Positions 1 through 13,979 of a stretch of 64,000 nt of DNA are shown piece by piece. A program made the translations under genes and the position numbers. The notes beneath the pieces are model-generated. The model made no database searches. It worked only from the letters and a program-made list of their open reading frames with translations, and was not told the DNA's origin. Position 1 is the stretch's first letter. Every line of letters starts with the position of its first letter. Source of the stretch: Plasmodium malariae (lineage: Eukaryota > Apicomplexa > Aconoidasida > Haemosporida > Plasmodiidae); assembly GCF_900090045.1 (NCBI RefSeq), contig NW_021638282.1, forward strand, positions 30,369-94,368, written 5' to 3'.

Positions 1-2045
1 ATGTCACTATTAATATTGAATTTACTTAACAAGCATATAATTCAAAGCAATATTAATGATTCAATTTGTTTATATATATATATATATTTCCTCTATCCTT
101 TATTTATAAAAAAATTCATTCTCTTCAATATATCAACAATTTCTTTACTAATTAATATTCACATCATTTGAAATATTTAAGGTTCATTGATATTTTTAAA
201 AATAATATTATTTTTTAATACGTTATTATCTCATTATAACAGCTTATTTTTAAATAAATTCTAAATTATATATATGTTCTTTAAAATTATATAACATTGC
301 TATTAATAATTTAAAGATAAATTTATTATTTGAAAATTAAAGTAATATATATCATTAACGTATATACTCATATAAATCATATATTACTCCACAAAATTTG
401 TCTCATGTTATAAGGATGTTTATAAATATATATATATATATATATAAATGAGATTAAAGCTTCGAACAAAAAAATTATTATATAATAATTTACTGTTATA
501 TTTTGATTTCATTTTTTCAGTTATATTAAATAAAAACACTTTTTATTCTTAAAATTATATTTATAAGTTTATCGATATACAATAAAGAATAATGATTCCA
601 CTTTATTTTCGTATAACCCAAAACGAATAATAAGTTTTTACTATATTAAATTAAAAAATTAGCCTTTTAAATTAAAAAAATTATGATTTCACAAATATTA
701 TATCCATATTCAGTATAAAAACATAAATAAATTTTTAAAAATGTATATGTATTCCCATATATATTAAAAATAGAATAGAGATTGGTTTTATATTTTTTAT
801 TGTAGTATAATTATATATATATTATCACTAATAATTTACTAAACCGTTAATATGTAGTTACATAAATTAAAACAAAATATATTAAAGGATTACATAATTA
901 AATATAGTGTATTTAAATAATTCAAAATTAATATATATATTAATGAAAAGATGATTTATTCTTAGAATAAATAATAATATTATTCAATGAATTATGCATA
1001 TTTAGAAATTAACAAATTACGAAAAAAAAGAAAAAATATGGCATAATTATTATACTTAAAAACATATATATATTAAAAATAATATTAGTGTATTAAAGTT
1101 ATTTGTATTATCCTATAAACAAATCGTAAGATAAATGATTATAAAAAGTAAAATTAATAAATTCATATAATATATTATATATTATTAATTGATTAATTAG
1201 TATATTAAAATATTTGAGTTAGAATAATATTTTTAATTCAGTGATCTCATTTAATAAAGTCTCTTACTTCTTATATTATATAGATCTCATTATATTAAAC
1301 ATTTCTTTACAACTACCATAGTTAGTGTGAAGATGTACTTATATTTATTTTCATATATATTAATATCTGTAATACATCATAATTTATCATGTACATTATA
1401 GTTTATTTAATTATGATAATGATTATATTATTTCTATACATATACATAATACTCCATATGACTTTAAATAGGAATTTTCTTTATTTACTATATTAAACAA
1501 CAAGAATTATGCAAATATAAACAATACACGAAATTTACGTTTCTTTTATTTTACGTTTTTTTCATTATCGTTATAAAAATTCTTCATTATATATTAAGTT
1601 ATCACTTGATGTTACATTTACTATGTTATATTATAAGCAATCTATATATTATTTATGTAATTTACTAATTTATGCCTTGTCAAAGGTTTCCTTTTTATAT
1701 AAACTTCTTCTTTATAGTTGGAAATAAGTTATCTTTGGCATTGAGCTCACTTAATGCAAGCTTTAAAAATAAATTAATTTTTTTTATTCTATGCCATTAT
1801 TAAAAGTATCCTAAAAATTAAATTCTAATTAGTATGCATTATTCTGCTAATTTATGTTTTCTTTCTCGATTGGTTTATAAATTCGGATATTTGTTAATCT
1901 ATATTATCCACAACTGTTTACTTTTACTTATTCCAGAAAATATGAGATAAAAGCGCAAAATAATACTCAGAAAAAAAAAAATGTACTCTCAAATTTTCAA
2001 TATCTATATTATACCAATTTCTATTAAAATTTAAAATACAAATTG
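1..2045. other. Gene-free AT-rich stretch
   Basis: I see no supportable gene here. The stretch is AT-rich with short TA runs, for example near 430-447. A slightly less AT-rich patch at about 1681-1760 and another near 1860-1970 could be very decayed coding sequence, but no frame stays open in a convincing way. No telomere-type GGGTTYA repeat is present. Confidence 0.6.
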
Positions 2046-2258
2046 TTATACACTATTAATAATTTGAATGGAATTATTATTGATAATATCAAAAATAAAT
2101 AATGCTAAAACTATTAATAGTAACATAACAATTCTTATTAATATGGTAAATGATCTATATTTCCTTTTGCTTAATGCTAATTTTTTTTTTTCATTTATTA
2201 GGATATAATATAGTGATATGATTTCTATAGTCCTTCTAAAAATCTTTATATTTCTCAA
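2046..2258 (-). pseudogene. Possible fam-l relic (first membrane segment only)
   Basis: A 70-codon open frame whose middle reads like the first membrane helix of the fam-l proteins in this window: a basic stretch ending KLALSKRKYRS, then a hydrophobic run (TILIRIVMLLLIVLALFIFD). In the intact genes this place holds a basic KKYRLR-type segment followed by LLLLLFILVL and a P-x-x-D-x-S turn. No exon 1, RLL motif, second helix or basic tail is recognisable on either side, so at best it is a fragment. It could also be a chance hydrophobic ORF, which AT-rich DNA produces often. Confidence 0.3.
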
Positions 2259-3722
2259 ATATACGTTATTATATGTATCAGAATAACGTAAGTGAATCGT
2301 ATATAGTTTAACCCTCCAATATTAGTTAATATATTTTTTATTACTACAAAGTATTCTCTAATAAAAATCTGTAAAGGTATTCCTAAGGAAATAATACCTT
2401 TTAATGATTTCAAAATTCATAAATTTTAATATATTTTATATTGTTTTTGTTATATATGTTTTATAATATTTATGTATATATATCAAATTTTAGTAAAATA
2501 TTAATATATCTTATTTAGCTATTTTTATATATTCATCCTTGATCTTATAGACAGTTTTACAAATATTACTTTCTTCATATATATTATAAAAATGAAAGCT
2601 TACTTCTAAATAATTTAAATATTTCATGTCAGATATAAAATGATAAAAAAAAAAAACACCCAGGATAGCATCTAAATAAACGAAACTTTCATAATTATAT
2701 GGTTATATAGTTCTGCCTGTAAATTTTTTTATTTAGAAAATAAAAGTATAACGCAATACTAAAAATTAAAATAAAAATTATGGTAACAAAATAATGAAAT
2801 AATGTTTTTACGAATTATTTTTTGTTTTTTTCCAAGAATAATGAAATATTCAAATAATACAATTTTTTTTTTATTATTACTCAAAATAAAAATATAGAAT
2901 TTTTTTCTATGTGAATAAAATATCATACCTTTATAAAAACAAAATTAAGCTCAATAATAAAATTATATATGTTTTTAACTCTTTATTTAATTCTAAGTGC
3001 CTAGAATACCAAACTTAGTACACTATTATTAATATTTCATATTTAAAAAGATTATTATTTTATTATATATTTATAATATCACATTTATTTCGTATAAACA
3101 AAGAAAAGTAAACATACATTAGATGTTTTTTTACAAAAACTACATTTTATAACGTATTTTTCATAAAACATAATATATAAATATTAAAGTTTTTTTAAGT
3201 ATATATATATATATGCTTATATAATATAATACATTCACCTTTTTTCAACAAATGCAGAACAAGACACATTCATTTTTAATTTTCTATGAATAATACTTTA
3301 TTTTATTTACTCAAATAATAATCTATTATGGATTTACAAAAATATAAAAAAAAAAAAATAAAATAAGATAAATAAAATATAATGGAAGAGTGCATAAACA
3401 AAATCATATAAATTGTGCCTTTATATATATTAATTTTAGGGATCATACACATAATTTTCAAAATATTTTTGAATAATAGAGAAATATATATATTAACTAT
3501 AATACTTTGTTAAACCGAAAACGTCTTTAATGTACTAAGTAGAAAACATTAAAACATTCAAATTAAGAAAAAAAATTAAAGTGTATATTTACACTGTTAA
3601 AGATCAAAATGACTAGACGTGTGCATATGGATTTATTAGATATAAGAGATTATAGATATGTTTTTTATTTGGTTATAGAGCATAACAATTTATAGAAACT
3701 TACAGTTATAAATAGTTATTTT
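2259..3722. other. Gene-free stretch holding the 3' flank of the next gene
   Basis: No gene seen. At about 3545-3640 the sequence resembles an element found after the stop codon of several other family members here (an AAAACATTCAAATTAA-like start, then an A-run, then a TTACACTG part). The rest is AT-rich with A/T homopolymers and nothing I can name. Confidence 0.5.
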
Positions 3723-3850
3723 TCATTCAGGATATGCCGTATTATGCATTTTAAACTTTATATGTTTTATCTTTCCATATTTTACAATTTCTTTGTGGAG
3801 ATAAAGCATTATTATAATAGCTATAAGCACGAATATAGAACATAATAAAA
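3723..3850 (-). other. Out-of-frame second membrane helix and basic tail of the 3851-4567 gene
   Basis: Just past the in-frame stop of the neighbouring gene, another frame of the same strand reads on from DLFEGMILLC into a hydrophobic helix (VLIAIIIMLY) and a basic tail (KEIVKYGKIKHIKFKMHNT), stopping at 3723-3725. This is the architecture expected for helix 2 and tail of the same protein. It is displaced by one base, consistent with a one-base loss in the A-run near 3870-3880. It may be a true frameshift mutation or an assembly homopolymer error. Confidence 0.65.
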
Positions 3851-4567
3851 TCATTCCTTCAAACAAATCCATTTAAAAGTATCTGTTACCTTAGAAAGAT
3901 TATATAATATTGAAGCAGCTCCTATTATTCCAGGTATTAAAAAACAGATAGTAGCAGCACATATAACACATTTGTTAACTTTTATATCATTTTTTAAAAA
4001 CAAAAAATCAGCTTTCATAAAATACCTAACTTTATTTTTATAATATATTTTGTCTAACACTCTTTTTTCAAAATGTGAATTTCCTTTATTGTATACAGAA
4101 GAATTACTTTTTTTAGTCCGTCCATAATGATTTGCACTATTTAATGAGCATTGAATTGTTTTTTTATTTTTGTCTTTTTCTACTGTAGAATTGTTAGAAA
4201 TACCAGATTTTGCGTAATCTTCTATAGTTTCTATATTTCTTTCTAGCCATGTAATATTTGGATCCTTTGCTTGCTTATGTTTTGATAGTAATCGACAAAT
4301 TCTTATATCATTTGTTCCATTAATATTGATTTTTCCATCCAAATATTTATTGAAGGTACACTAAAAAATCAAATATTCAATTTTCAAAAGAATAAATAAT
4401 TTTACAGTGAATCAAGTATTAATAAAAATAAAACAAAACGACACGAATAATAGAAATATACCTAAATAAAATCATCATACCATATCATGATTAAAATAAT
4501 ATATCCAACTTAAAACTATATACGAACAAATCATAATAAAAAGGGGTAACTTAATTTTCTGTTCCAT
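3851..4567 (-). CDS. Exported two-TM-type protein, fam-l/fam-m-like third type, truncated by frameshift
   Basis: Exon 1 is 4567-4481 (29 codons, leader MEQKIKLPLFIMI...), the 120-bp intron is 4480-4361 (GTATGATGAT donor, TTTTTTAG acceptor) and exon 2 is 4360-3851, giving 198 residues. The RLL export-like motif is at residues 52-54 (RICRLLSK). The middle region contains HFEKRVLDKIYYKNKVRY, which fits neither the fam-m (MFDGKHFHYEKKW) nor the fam-l (FEKKIFKELD) signature, so I treat it as a third type. One helix is seen at about residues 160-182. The expected second helix lies in another frame directly downstream. Predicted role: protein exported to the infected red cell, function unknown. The conserved motif at 4846-4865 lies upstream. 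Confidence 0.75.
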
Positions 4568-7500
4568 TATATAAATCTTTAAATTTTAAATGTATTTAAT
4601 ATTAAAAAAATTAACAATTATATAATATGCACTTAATGGCATAGGAAGCATTATTTATTTTATAAAATTTTCTACGTTTTTATATGAACTCAATAAAATG
4701 GAAATATCTATAATTCATTTTACAGCACAATCGAAGAATAATATTAAAAATGAATTATACCATTTATATACAAATAGTATTTGCAAAAAACTAACTTTAA
4801 TGAAAATAATATAATTTTAATTTATTCATAAATATCTAATTTAACGTAGTAGAGCAATTAAATAATTTTAGATTTAATACAATTAAAAAATATATATATA
4901 TATATATATGATTTCTCAATATTTTTATATATAGCATTAATAGAGCATACATAATATACGAAATCTAGATATTATGTTGTACTTTATACTAAGAAAACAA
5001 TGAATAATTTTAATGGTGTTTTTCTATTAATAATACTGATATTATTAATATTAAATTATGGAAAATGTTCTTACATATGATAAAATATTATAACTATATC
5101 ATAATAATAATGATACAGGAAAAAAAATATTTTTTACAAAGTTTTTTCTTATGTCAATTAAAACATTCCTTTAATTGAAATGTAAATATTTGAACTGTTT
5201 CATAGTCTATAATATATTTAAAAAAATCAAATATGAGCATGCTAACTTATCTAAGAAAAAATATATATTTTAATGGTAAATTATGAAGGTATTTTTATTT
5301 TTGTATTATAACTTTTGAGACTTATAATTTTAATAATGTATAATCTGTACAATTCTTACCGTATGAATATTTTTAAACTTATTCAATTTTTTTTTATTTT
5401 TTTAATCATATATATATATTGAAGAAATATCAATATAAAAAGTAAAAAAAATTCATAATATATAATAAGTAACTTGTTTTAAAGTTTAATATTCTTATAA
5501 AAAAAAAATTTTAATTGTATTTTTTTATATTTATAATGGTAGTATATATTTTTCTACATGAGAGTAACTTAATATATATAAAATAAATAAACTGTTTTTT
5601 TGTTATTCTTTTATGTCTAATAACATTTTACTTTTAAATTATTATAATTATTCGAAATTAATTAATTAAACAAATAATTCTTTTACAAATTAATAAATTC
5701 ATTTTTTATAAGAAAAACTATATTAAATTTTTTATAATTAAAACATAATTACTATAATGACTATTATGTAGTAAGTAAAATTAAATAGGTATATAGTTAA
5801 TACAAATATTTTCCAATATAATTCAATTACATACAATTATATGAATAACATAAAATATTAATCCATAGATCATCTACATATTTAAGATTCACTAACTAAT
5901 AAATAGATATATTTCTGTTGTATTAATTCATACTTATATTAATATTTTCGTATAATATTAAAAATATTAATTTTTGTTTTTAGATAAAATTTTGTACTAT
6001 TAAATCAAATAACAAAGTTAAATATAATATTTCATTAGTCTTATATATACGAATATTTACTTAAGTATCAAAATTAAAAACATACATTTTTTATTAATTA
6101 TAGTATAAGTATATTATATTTAACACGAAAGTAAAAAATACAAAGGAAAAATCCTAACGAAACTCGTAACGCCTTATATATATTATTTTGCAAAATAAAT
6201 TTAATTCACCTAAGACTGTCAATTGCAATAATGCAGTGTTATTTTTTTTTTTTTCATAATTTCATTCCTCATATATTGAGAATTAGTATGTAACTATTAT
6301 GCATAATTTATTTTATGAATGCATAATTATATAACGAGAGAATTACCATAAAAACTAAAATAATAAAATATAATTTTTTCTTTATTACTAAATCTTTTTT
6401 TCTATTCACAAATTTATTTCATATAATATTTATACATATTTTTTTAAAACATAAAATATATAGTACATATTAGAAAAATTAAATCTGGTTAATAACAATA
6501 TTTACTACAAAAATTCTTATGGACTATAGAAAAATAATCCCATTTAAAATGATTAAAAACTCATGTAGTATGGCAATGTATCTTTGAACAAATTGATAAA
6601 CGAATTTTATAAAAAGTATATTAGATAAAATATAATAAATAATTAAAACAAAATTTACAAAAAACATAAAAAAAATATTTAATAAATTAAATTAATGGTA
6701 TATAATAAGTTCTTTTAAAGTCCTAAAAACTAAATACGCAATATATATGTTAAACAGAATTACATGATTTATATTAGTTTATCAATTATATGAAATTTTC
6801 TATATATATCAATGATAAATAAAATTTTATTTACTCCAAGATTTTGATATTTAATTGAATGTTTAATATATCTTTTAATATTTTTCAATAGATTTATTTA
6901 TAAGTTCTTTCTTTTTATTTTACACATAATTTTTCTGTAACTATAAGATTAAAATTTATTTTTAATATTGTAAAATTAAATAATGAAAATTTTTTCATAT
7001 AATAATTACTTATAGAACACCTTTTTTAAATTTATCTCTAATTATGATACTTAACAATAGTAACATATAATTTTTTAAGGTTAAGTTTTAATTTCTACAT
7101 ATAATTCTTCCTATTTCACGTTGCTCCTTTTTTTTTTTTTTGATAAAAATAATTGTATTCATATTTTTAATAATGAACATTTTTTAATATATTTTTTTAT
7201 TTATATATATAACATAATCCTCTAATAAATAATATATATTAATAAAACCGTTAATTAATATCTTTCGTACTCAAATTTATTTAAGTATATGTATAATAAA
7301 AGTCCCATATTATATAGAGTTCATATTATTCATTAATTTCATCTTATATATATATAAAAGCAGTGTTCTTCAAATGGAATATTATTTTACCAAAAAAATA
7401 CGATAAAATAAGAATAAATAAGTATTAACAAGAATCCAAAACATCTTCATATGTATGATAACAAAATCATTAATCTTAATTCTATATTTATCTTTTTTAA

Positions 7501-8380
7501 TAAAAATGAACAAATATTAAAATTATTATTTTATGAGTTACATCGATACTACATTTTGAGAAATATTTATGGGAACTATTTTATTTGCTAATTCACTTAT
7601 TCTAAATTTAATTATTATATCTATGAATGCAAATTTTTTTTATATTAATTATAACCGTAATATATTTCTTATATTTGAAGCTTTAACAAATCAATAAATG
7701 AATTTATTAAACTATTTCTTGAGTATAATTAAAATAAATAAAAATATTTTAACAATATATTACGACAACACATGGTGTATTAAAGCCATTAATTATTAAT
7801 AAATATTAAAATAAAATATATCTTTTTATATAAAAGAAATAATAATGCAGTGTGAAAAAATTATAGTAATTTAAAAAAATATATTAAAACAAAAATTTAA
7901 ATAATATTATTATTAAAAAATATAAAAAACTGTACATACAAATAAATATAAGAATTAAAAAAAAAAAAGGAATACATTTTAATTATATTCCTTTTTTTAT
8001 TATTTTTTTTTAATTATGCATATATAATAGAGTTGTTTATTTACCCCAATTGTGTACTATTTTTAATATCTTTAAAATTTATTTTTTCATATTCTGTATA
8101 ACACTGATGAAATGAAGCTCATTTTACTTTATAAACTACTATAATTCTCCTCCATTTCTAATAACTACGAGTATGTTTATGGTTCTCCTTAATAGTTGTA
8201 ACGTATTTAATTAAGTAATATTATACTTATATCATTTTTCCTTTTCCTATTTTTACCTATATATGATCCAATTGGATTAAACTAATATACAAATGAAAGG
8301 AGTAAACATATATAAAATTATTATTTTTAAATTATAACATTTTAAGAATAATGAATTATAAATGATAACTTAAAATATAT
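4568..8380. other. Long gene-free upstream region
   Basis: No gene seen. It holds the conserved upstream motif (4846-4865), a TA microsatellite at about 4890-4909, and at about 5200-5320 the block shared by most family members about 640 bp before the start (AATATATTTAAAAAAATCAA, then TATATTTTAATGG, then a T-rich part). A patch at 8041-8220 is less AT-rich and has a short frame ending TEYEKINFKDIKN, reminiscent of the basic tails of the family, but it is isolated and unproven. Confidence 0.5.
4846..4865 (-). promoter_or_regulatory. Conserved upstream motif of the 3851-4567 gene
   Basis: On the plus strand it reads GTAGTAGAGCAATTAAATAA, about 280 bp before the start codon. Nearly the same string sits 280-315 bp before the starts at 13979, 41375, 46346 and 56703. 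The position and conservation suggest a promoter or 5' UTR element; no factor is known to me. Confidence 0.4.
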
Positions 8381-8521
8381 TCATAATATAAAATGGAATA
8401 TAGCATTTTCTTTACAATAAATCGAAAATAACAAAATTGTTCCCATTAAGAAACCAATTACAGTGACTATACCGATAATATTCGTTATTACAAAAAAGAA
8501 AGAAAAGGTATTTCTATTCAT
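8381..8521 (-). pseudogene. Short ORF with one membrane helix, possible exon or gene relic
   Basis: A 46-codon ATG frame beginning MNRNTFSFFFVITNIIG and continuing as one long hydrophobic helix, then YCKENAIFHFIL and stop. The MNR start resembles the exon 1 start MNRKIKYF of the locus at 63550. It is more hydrophobic and has more Gly/Thr than chance ORFs nearby. No GT donor of the family type follows codon 29, and no partner exon is clear, though a decayed KYEKI-like tail lies downstream at 8041-8110. It could be a remnant of an exported-protein gene or a chance ORF. Confidence 0.25.
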
Positions 8522-9457
8522 TATATATTAATTTATTATAACACTTAATCGGATGGTTTAATCCTATAAAGAATTTAAAAATATATATATACATATAAAC
8601 ATATATTTTCAATATAATATATATTCAGTTAATTTATTCTGAATTAAATTAATTCCAAATTAAGTAAACTTAAGATATAATTATTTGAATCAACTTCTTA
8701 TTTAACTGTAATAGTTTAGAATTCTGGTAGTATTAAACCATTATATGTATTCAATATTTAATAAGAATACTATTTTATTATATGTTTATAATTTCCTTTT
8801 TACATTTTTCAAAAAAAAAAAAGAACATCAACTAATAATTTTTATACCACAAATATGCTTTTTTATTCATTACCAATAAAAATTATTTTATAGAATTATA
8901 ATTAAGTTCGATTTAAATGAAAAAAAAAAATATATATGTACATATATATATATACAAAAAAATATATTTATATTCATTAATTAAATAAAAAAGAAGACAC
9001 ACATATATATTTAATTTAAAACTAATTATACATTTTTATGGTTGTGTCAACAATGGATATCTTTAGACATGAATATAAAAAAACAGAATTCGTCAATTTT
9101 TAGTTCAAACATAAATTTTAGTTATTCTATTAAATTATATATATTATATGTTATGTTTAAAATGAACATATATATTTTACATAAAAATATTTTTAAATAC
9201 ATTTCTTAAAATATAATATGTAGATAAATTGAAACAATACATTAAAATATCTCTTGAACAAATTTAAAGCATTATAATTCATATAAAATTTAAGAATTTT
9301 TTTTTTTTTTATTGATACATATCAAAAAGATCAAGTATATATATCTTTATTCGTAAAATTTATGTAATTTCAATATGTTTATAAAGTACATGCTTAAATA
9401 TATTCCATTTAAAACTTCACATTAAATAATTTTCTACATATATCATATTATTATATA
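8522..9457. other. Gene-free 3' flank of the fam-m gene
   Basis: No gene seen. AT-rich with A-runs (8811-8822) and TA runs (8930-8960). This is the 3' flank of the fam-m gene ending at 9458; the shared 3' element is only faintly recognisable. Confidence 0.5.
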
Positions 9458-10367
9458 TTATCCATAATTCTCCTTCCTCAACTTAAGTTTCTTATATTTT
9501 TCATTATTTATAAAGATTTTAGGAACCAGTAATGCAATTACAAGGCCTAACAAAACTAGAGAAATAACATATGATATAAGAAAGGAATTATCTAATATAA
9601 CATCTGAAAGTACTCTGCTTATTGGAGCTCCCCAGTCCTTTATAGACGGAAGCCCCAGTGTACTCGTCCAGAATGTTCCTATATTATTGAAAACCTCTGT
9701 AAACTGTATTGTTGGTAATCCTATTCCGAACAACAGAAAAACAAAAAATATAGCAAAAACTAATCTATATCCTGTATATTTTAATTTTCGTAAGGCCATA
9801 TATCTTGCTCCCCTATCTTTTTTAACAAAATTGTCATAATTTTTTTTATCGATCCATTTTTTTTCATAATGGAAATGTTTTCCATCAAACATTGCATTAT
9901 CATAATCTGTGACTTCTGCATAGAATTTTGTCTTATTTAACGAACTTCTATTGAACGGTTTCTTTTTTTCTTTGATACCTTTTTCATTATTAGATATATC
10001 TTGTGGAGGGAGCTTCCCATTATTCGGTATCTCTTCTTTTAAATCTATAATACTTGAATTCTCATTTTGTACACATTTTGCTAGTAATCGATAACTTCTT
10101 ATAGAGAATTTTTTACAATGACTGTAATTTTTATCCAGTAACTTATTATACGTACTCTGAAAAAACAAGGCATATATTATTTAAAATAATAAAACAATTT
10201 ATGGTAAAAAAAAAATATTACTAAAAATAAAAAACACAAAGTATAAATAGTTCAAATATCCTTGAATAGTATTATCATACCTCAACACAGATAAAATTAC
10301 TTATCCACGTTAAAAGGATCAAAGTAGCAATTTCTAAAAATATGAGTGACTTAATTTTTTGTTCCAT
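9458..10367 (-). CDS. fam-m protein (exported, two membrane helices)
   Basis: Exon 1 is 10367-10281 (29 codons, leader MEQKIKSLIFLEIATLILL...), the 124-bp intron is 10280-10157 (GTATGATAAT ... CAG) and exon 2 is 10156-9458, in total 261 residues. The RLL motif is at 52-54 (RSYRLLAK). The signature MFDGKHFHYEKKW at about 118-130, which I recognise as fam-m, is followed by a basic segment. Helix 1 is about 161-182 (FAIFFVFLLFGIGLP), helix 2 about 221-244, and the tail is NNEKYKKLKLRKENYG. Length and layout fit the roughly 250-residue family. Known context: fam-m and fam-l often lie as pairs on one strand; here a fam-l-type gene ends 2,657 bp upstream. Predicted location is the infected red cell; function unknown. 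The reading frame is intact. Confidence 0.85.
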
Positions 10368-13024
10368 GATGTACATATAAAATATTATAATATATTTACT
10401 GAGAAAAAAATCAATAATAATGTAATGTTCTTCCAGTGAACAGATGTATTTTTATTTTTTTAACATTTTTTTCAATAAGAACTTAATAATAGATATATAA
10501 CTATAATATATTTTATATTATAGAAAAAGAAAAAATATCTTTATAAATATATTATTAATTTTTTATAATAATATTATTTATAAAAAACTAAATTTTATTA
10601 TAGTATTATTATTTAGATTCAATCATATATATTCAAAATATATATTTTAGTAATTTAATATAGTACCTTAAATAAATAATTTTTATATTCTCTTCAAAAG
10701 AAAATAAATAAAAAAATATATATTTGTCGTAAAATTCTAAAATATACATTTTATTCAAAATGTAGAACGTATATAATATAAATAATACATTGTACTTTGC
10801 TATAAGTGAATAAATGATAATTTTGAAAAAGTTTTCCTATTAAAAACTCAAAATTAATAAAAACTAATTTTTGGAAAAGCCCTTTATTATTTTTGAAAAA
10901 TAATAGTTAATATAATAATATTATTATTAAATAATAAAAAATATAAGATGTAAAACTTCTATTATGTTTAATTCTAAAACCTGAACTTTTTGTGTTATAT
11001 TATATATTAAAAAAGGATTATTACGTACGACTTAACGTAAAAAAAAATATATTTTTCAAAGACAAATTAAAATTTTTTTTTTTTTTCACTTTAATTTTTA
11101 GAATATTCTAATTTTTAAATAAGATTAATATATACAGTTATTTCTAAACAAAAAATATTCATATGTATCTAATTAAATTTTTTATGTTTTATGTTTTAAA
11201 CGTTTATATATATTTAGAAGAAATATTAATACAGTAAAAAAAAAAAATGTATTGTCACAAAAGAATTATTCCATATGTTTTTGTATATACTCACTAATTA
11301 AATGGAATATATATTTTAATAAATTATGGTAAGAGATATTATTGAAAAAAAATTATATAAAATAATATTTATAGTTAATTTTTTTTGTTAAAATTATTAC
11401 TATCAATATTTTCAATTTCACCATTCGACAATATCCTTATGTGTTAATCTCAATATATGTAGGTCATAAGTATACATTTAATATGAAAAAAATATGCATG
11501 CATTTTTTTAATTCAACAAAGAATACTTTTTGATTTGTATAAAAAAGAGATAAATAAAATATATATTAATATAATAATAAATTTTCATTTTAATCTACAA
11601 AAAATAAATTTAATAAAAGAAATTTATTGGCAAAAATGTTCCGTGGGAAAACTTATTTATTAATTTTAAATAAATAATATTCATTAAAAAAAAAATTGTA
11701 ACATTTTAATATATATTTTATAAAAATATAACTGAAAACCAAAAAGAGCATCATTTATTTATAAATTATGTTTAATTAGTCATTTCTTTTTTTTTTTTAT
11801 TTTTAAATTTTATATTTTATTTTAAAGAAATTTCTAATATCAATAAAAATTACATATATTATTATGCATCTTCAAATTATATTAAATGTTAATGCATTTT
11901 TAGACAATAATAAAAAATATAACATTTATATAAATATTAATCTACATATAATTATATAAATGCATTACAGAATGCATTTATTTTCATTACAGATGATGTA
12001 AATTTTTATTTTATTTATATATAACACTTATTAAAAATTTTGATATTATGATAAAAACAAAGACAAATAAAAAATGTCATATAAGAATATTATCTACAAA
12101 TAAATGATTATGATTTATCCTTTAATTTAATTATATAATCATGTAAAAAACAAAAAGTATATGTACTACATTTATTTATAAATTTTCTATATATTATATA
12201 TTTAATTAAATCATATAGTATTGAATTAACACTTCAATAAAGCACAATAATAATATCATATATAATTTTAACCATTTTTTTAATTGTTAATGCTCATAAA
12301 TTCTACGTTATTATGCAATAATAAATACTCTTATATTTAATAAAGTTATTATGTTGTTATATTTTTATATTTCTTCTTTTAAAACACGAAGAAAGTAACT
12401 AAATTTTTATTAAGAAATGCTTTACAATAAATATGTTTTATAATGATTTTCTCATAAAATTTATCTTATAGAATAAATATGAAGTTATATATATATATTA
12501 ATGCAATGAAACAGACTTACATCGTTCCATTAAAGAAAAAACTAGATACATTTATTCTTAATGTATAAATACTAATACAATGTTTTTCTAGTTGTTCGAA
12601 GAAGAATAACATTAAACTTGAGCACGCTAAAAAATAAAAGGTACAATGCTCTATATTTAATAAATAATTTATCACAATAATACCTATAATTTGTGTAAAA
12701 TTCCCTGAGATATATACATTTTAACGCATACACATAAGTTTTTTATGAGAAACTGTTTTAAAAACAATATTGTATGTATGATTTCAAAATATTCAATTTA
12801 GCTAAAATAGTATATTAGAATACAAATTAAAAAAAAATTAAAACATTTAAATTTACAAAAAACTAAGAACATATATTTTACTGATATCCATTAAAAAGAC
12901 TAGGTACACGGAGTTTAATTTATAAAATATAATCAATTTTGGCTATGTTTATTATTTACATCATTACAGAAACTACTTTGGTTACTTCAATTTGAATCAT
13001 TCTTTAAAGAAATAAACATATTCT
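10368..13024. other. Gene-free stretch between fam-m and type A gene
   Basis: No gene seen. It contains degenerate forms of the upstream motif near 10660-10680 and of the -650 block near 10960-11060. At about 12836-12930 it holds a clear copy of the 3' element that follows the neighbouring gene (AAAACATTTAAATTTACAAA, then a TTTTACTGATATCCATTAAA-like part, then GGTACA). The remainder is homopolymer-rich. Confidence 0.55.
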
Positions 13025-13979
13025 TTAATATTCTTTTAATTTTTCCATGAACTTAATTTTTTCATATTTCATAACTTTTTTATAGTAATAAACGATACTT
13101 AACATAAGTACGACAAATATTATTAATATAGGAATACAATATTTTATAATAGTTGGAACTCTTATTACTTCTCTGAACATCGAATCTTTTAAGCCTAATG
13201 GAGCTTTTAATGATCCACTTACTTCAGGAAAATAACCACTATAACCCGTACTTAAAGTCAACAACCCCAATGCACTTAACAGCTCTTTACCATAAACATT
13301 ATAAATGGATAAATCTATTAAGGGTACCACTAAAATCAGTATGAATAATAATAAAACTAAAGAAAAACGTAATCTTCTCTTTTTAAACTTTATTTTATTG
13401 TATGTTTTATCGCTAATTCTGTTGTTTTTTTCAAGATATTCAGCATTATCAAGTTCTTTGAATATTTTATTTTCAAAATAGGAATATTTTTTTGTTCCAA
13501 AGATACAAGATTTATTTTTCAGAGCTTCTTCTTTGACTCCATCATCATTTAATGAATCTCTATTTGATTGTTTCTTTTTTCCTATGGTCTCTCTTTCATT
13601 GTTAGAAAAATATTTTCTTATGCACATTCCACTATTTGATATTCCTTCTTTTAGTTCAACAATATTTGAATTCTTATCATGCTTATATTTTGCTAGTAAT
13701 CTATATGTTCTTGCATTTAATTTTCCGTTAAGTCTGTAGATCTCACAAAAGGATTTGTTAAACGTACTCTAATAAAATAATGTAAATATTTGTTATTTAA
13801 AAGAGTAAATAATTTCATTACAAAAAAGTGTATTGTTAAAAGTAAAGCACTAAATATATGAATAATACAAATATATGTAATTAATATTATCATACCAAAT
13901 CACTTTGAAAATAGTACATCCAAGTTATAATAAAGGCTACAAATTTAATAAAAAACAATAACCTATTTTTTCGTTCCAT
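13025..13979 (-). CDS. fam-l-like exported protein, type A
   Basis: Exon 1 is 13979-13896 (28 codons, one shorter than usual, start MERKNRLLFFIKF), the 127-bp intron is 13895-13769 (GTATGATAAT ... TTAG) and exon 2 is 13768-13025, in total 275 residues. The RLL motif is at 51-53 (RTYRLLAK). The fam-l-like core FGTKKYSYFENKIFKELD is at about 115-135. Helix 1 is about 163-181 and ends in VPLIDLS; a GLLTLSTG-rich loop follows; helix 2 is about 235-257; the tail is YYYKKVMKYEKIKFMEK. With the genes at 37458 and 55767 it forms type A, each followed about 2.0 kb upstream by a type B gene. The start is chosen by the leader pattern and donor. Exported; function unknown; could be catalogued simply as an exported protein. 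Confidence 0.85.

Noticed and set aside
13533..13739. Plus-strand ORF of 68 codons
   Set aside because: It lies antisense inside exon 2 of the type A gene at 13025-13979, whose motifs, introns and length are convincing.
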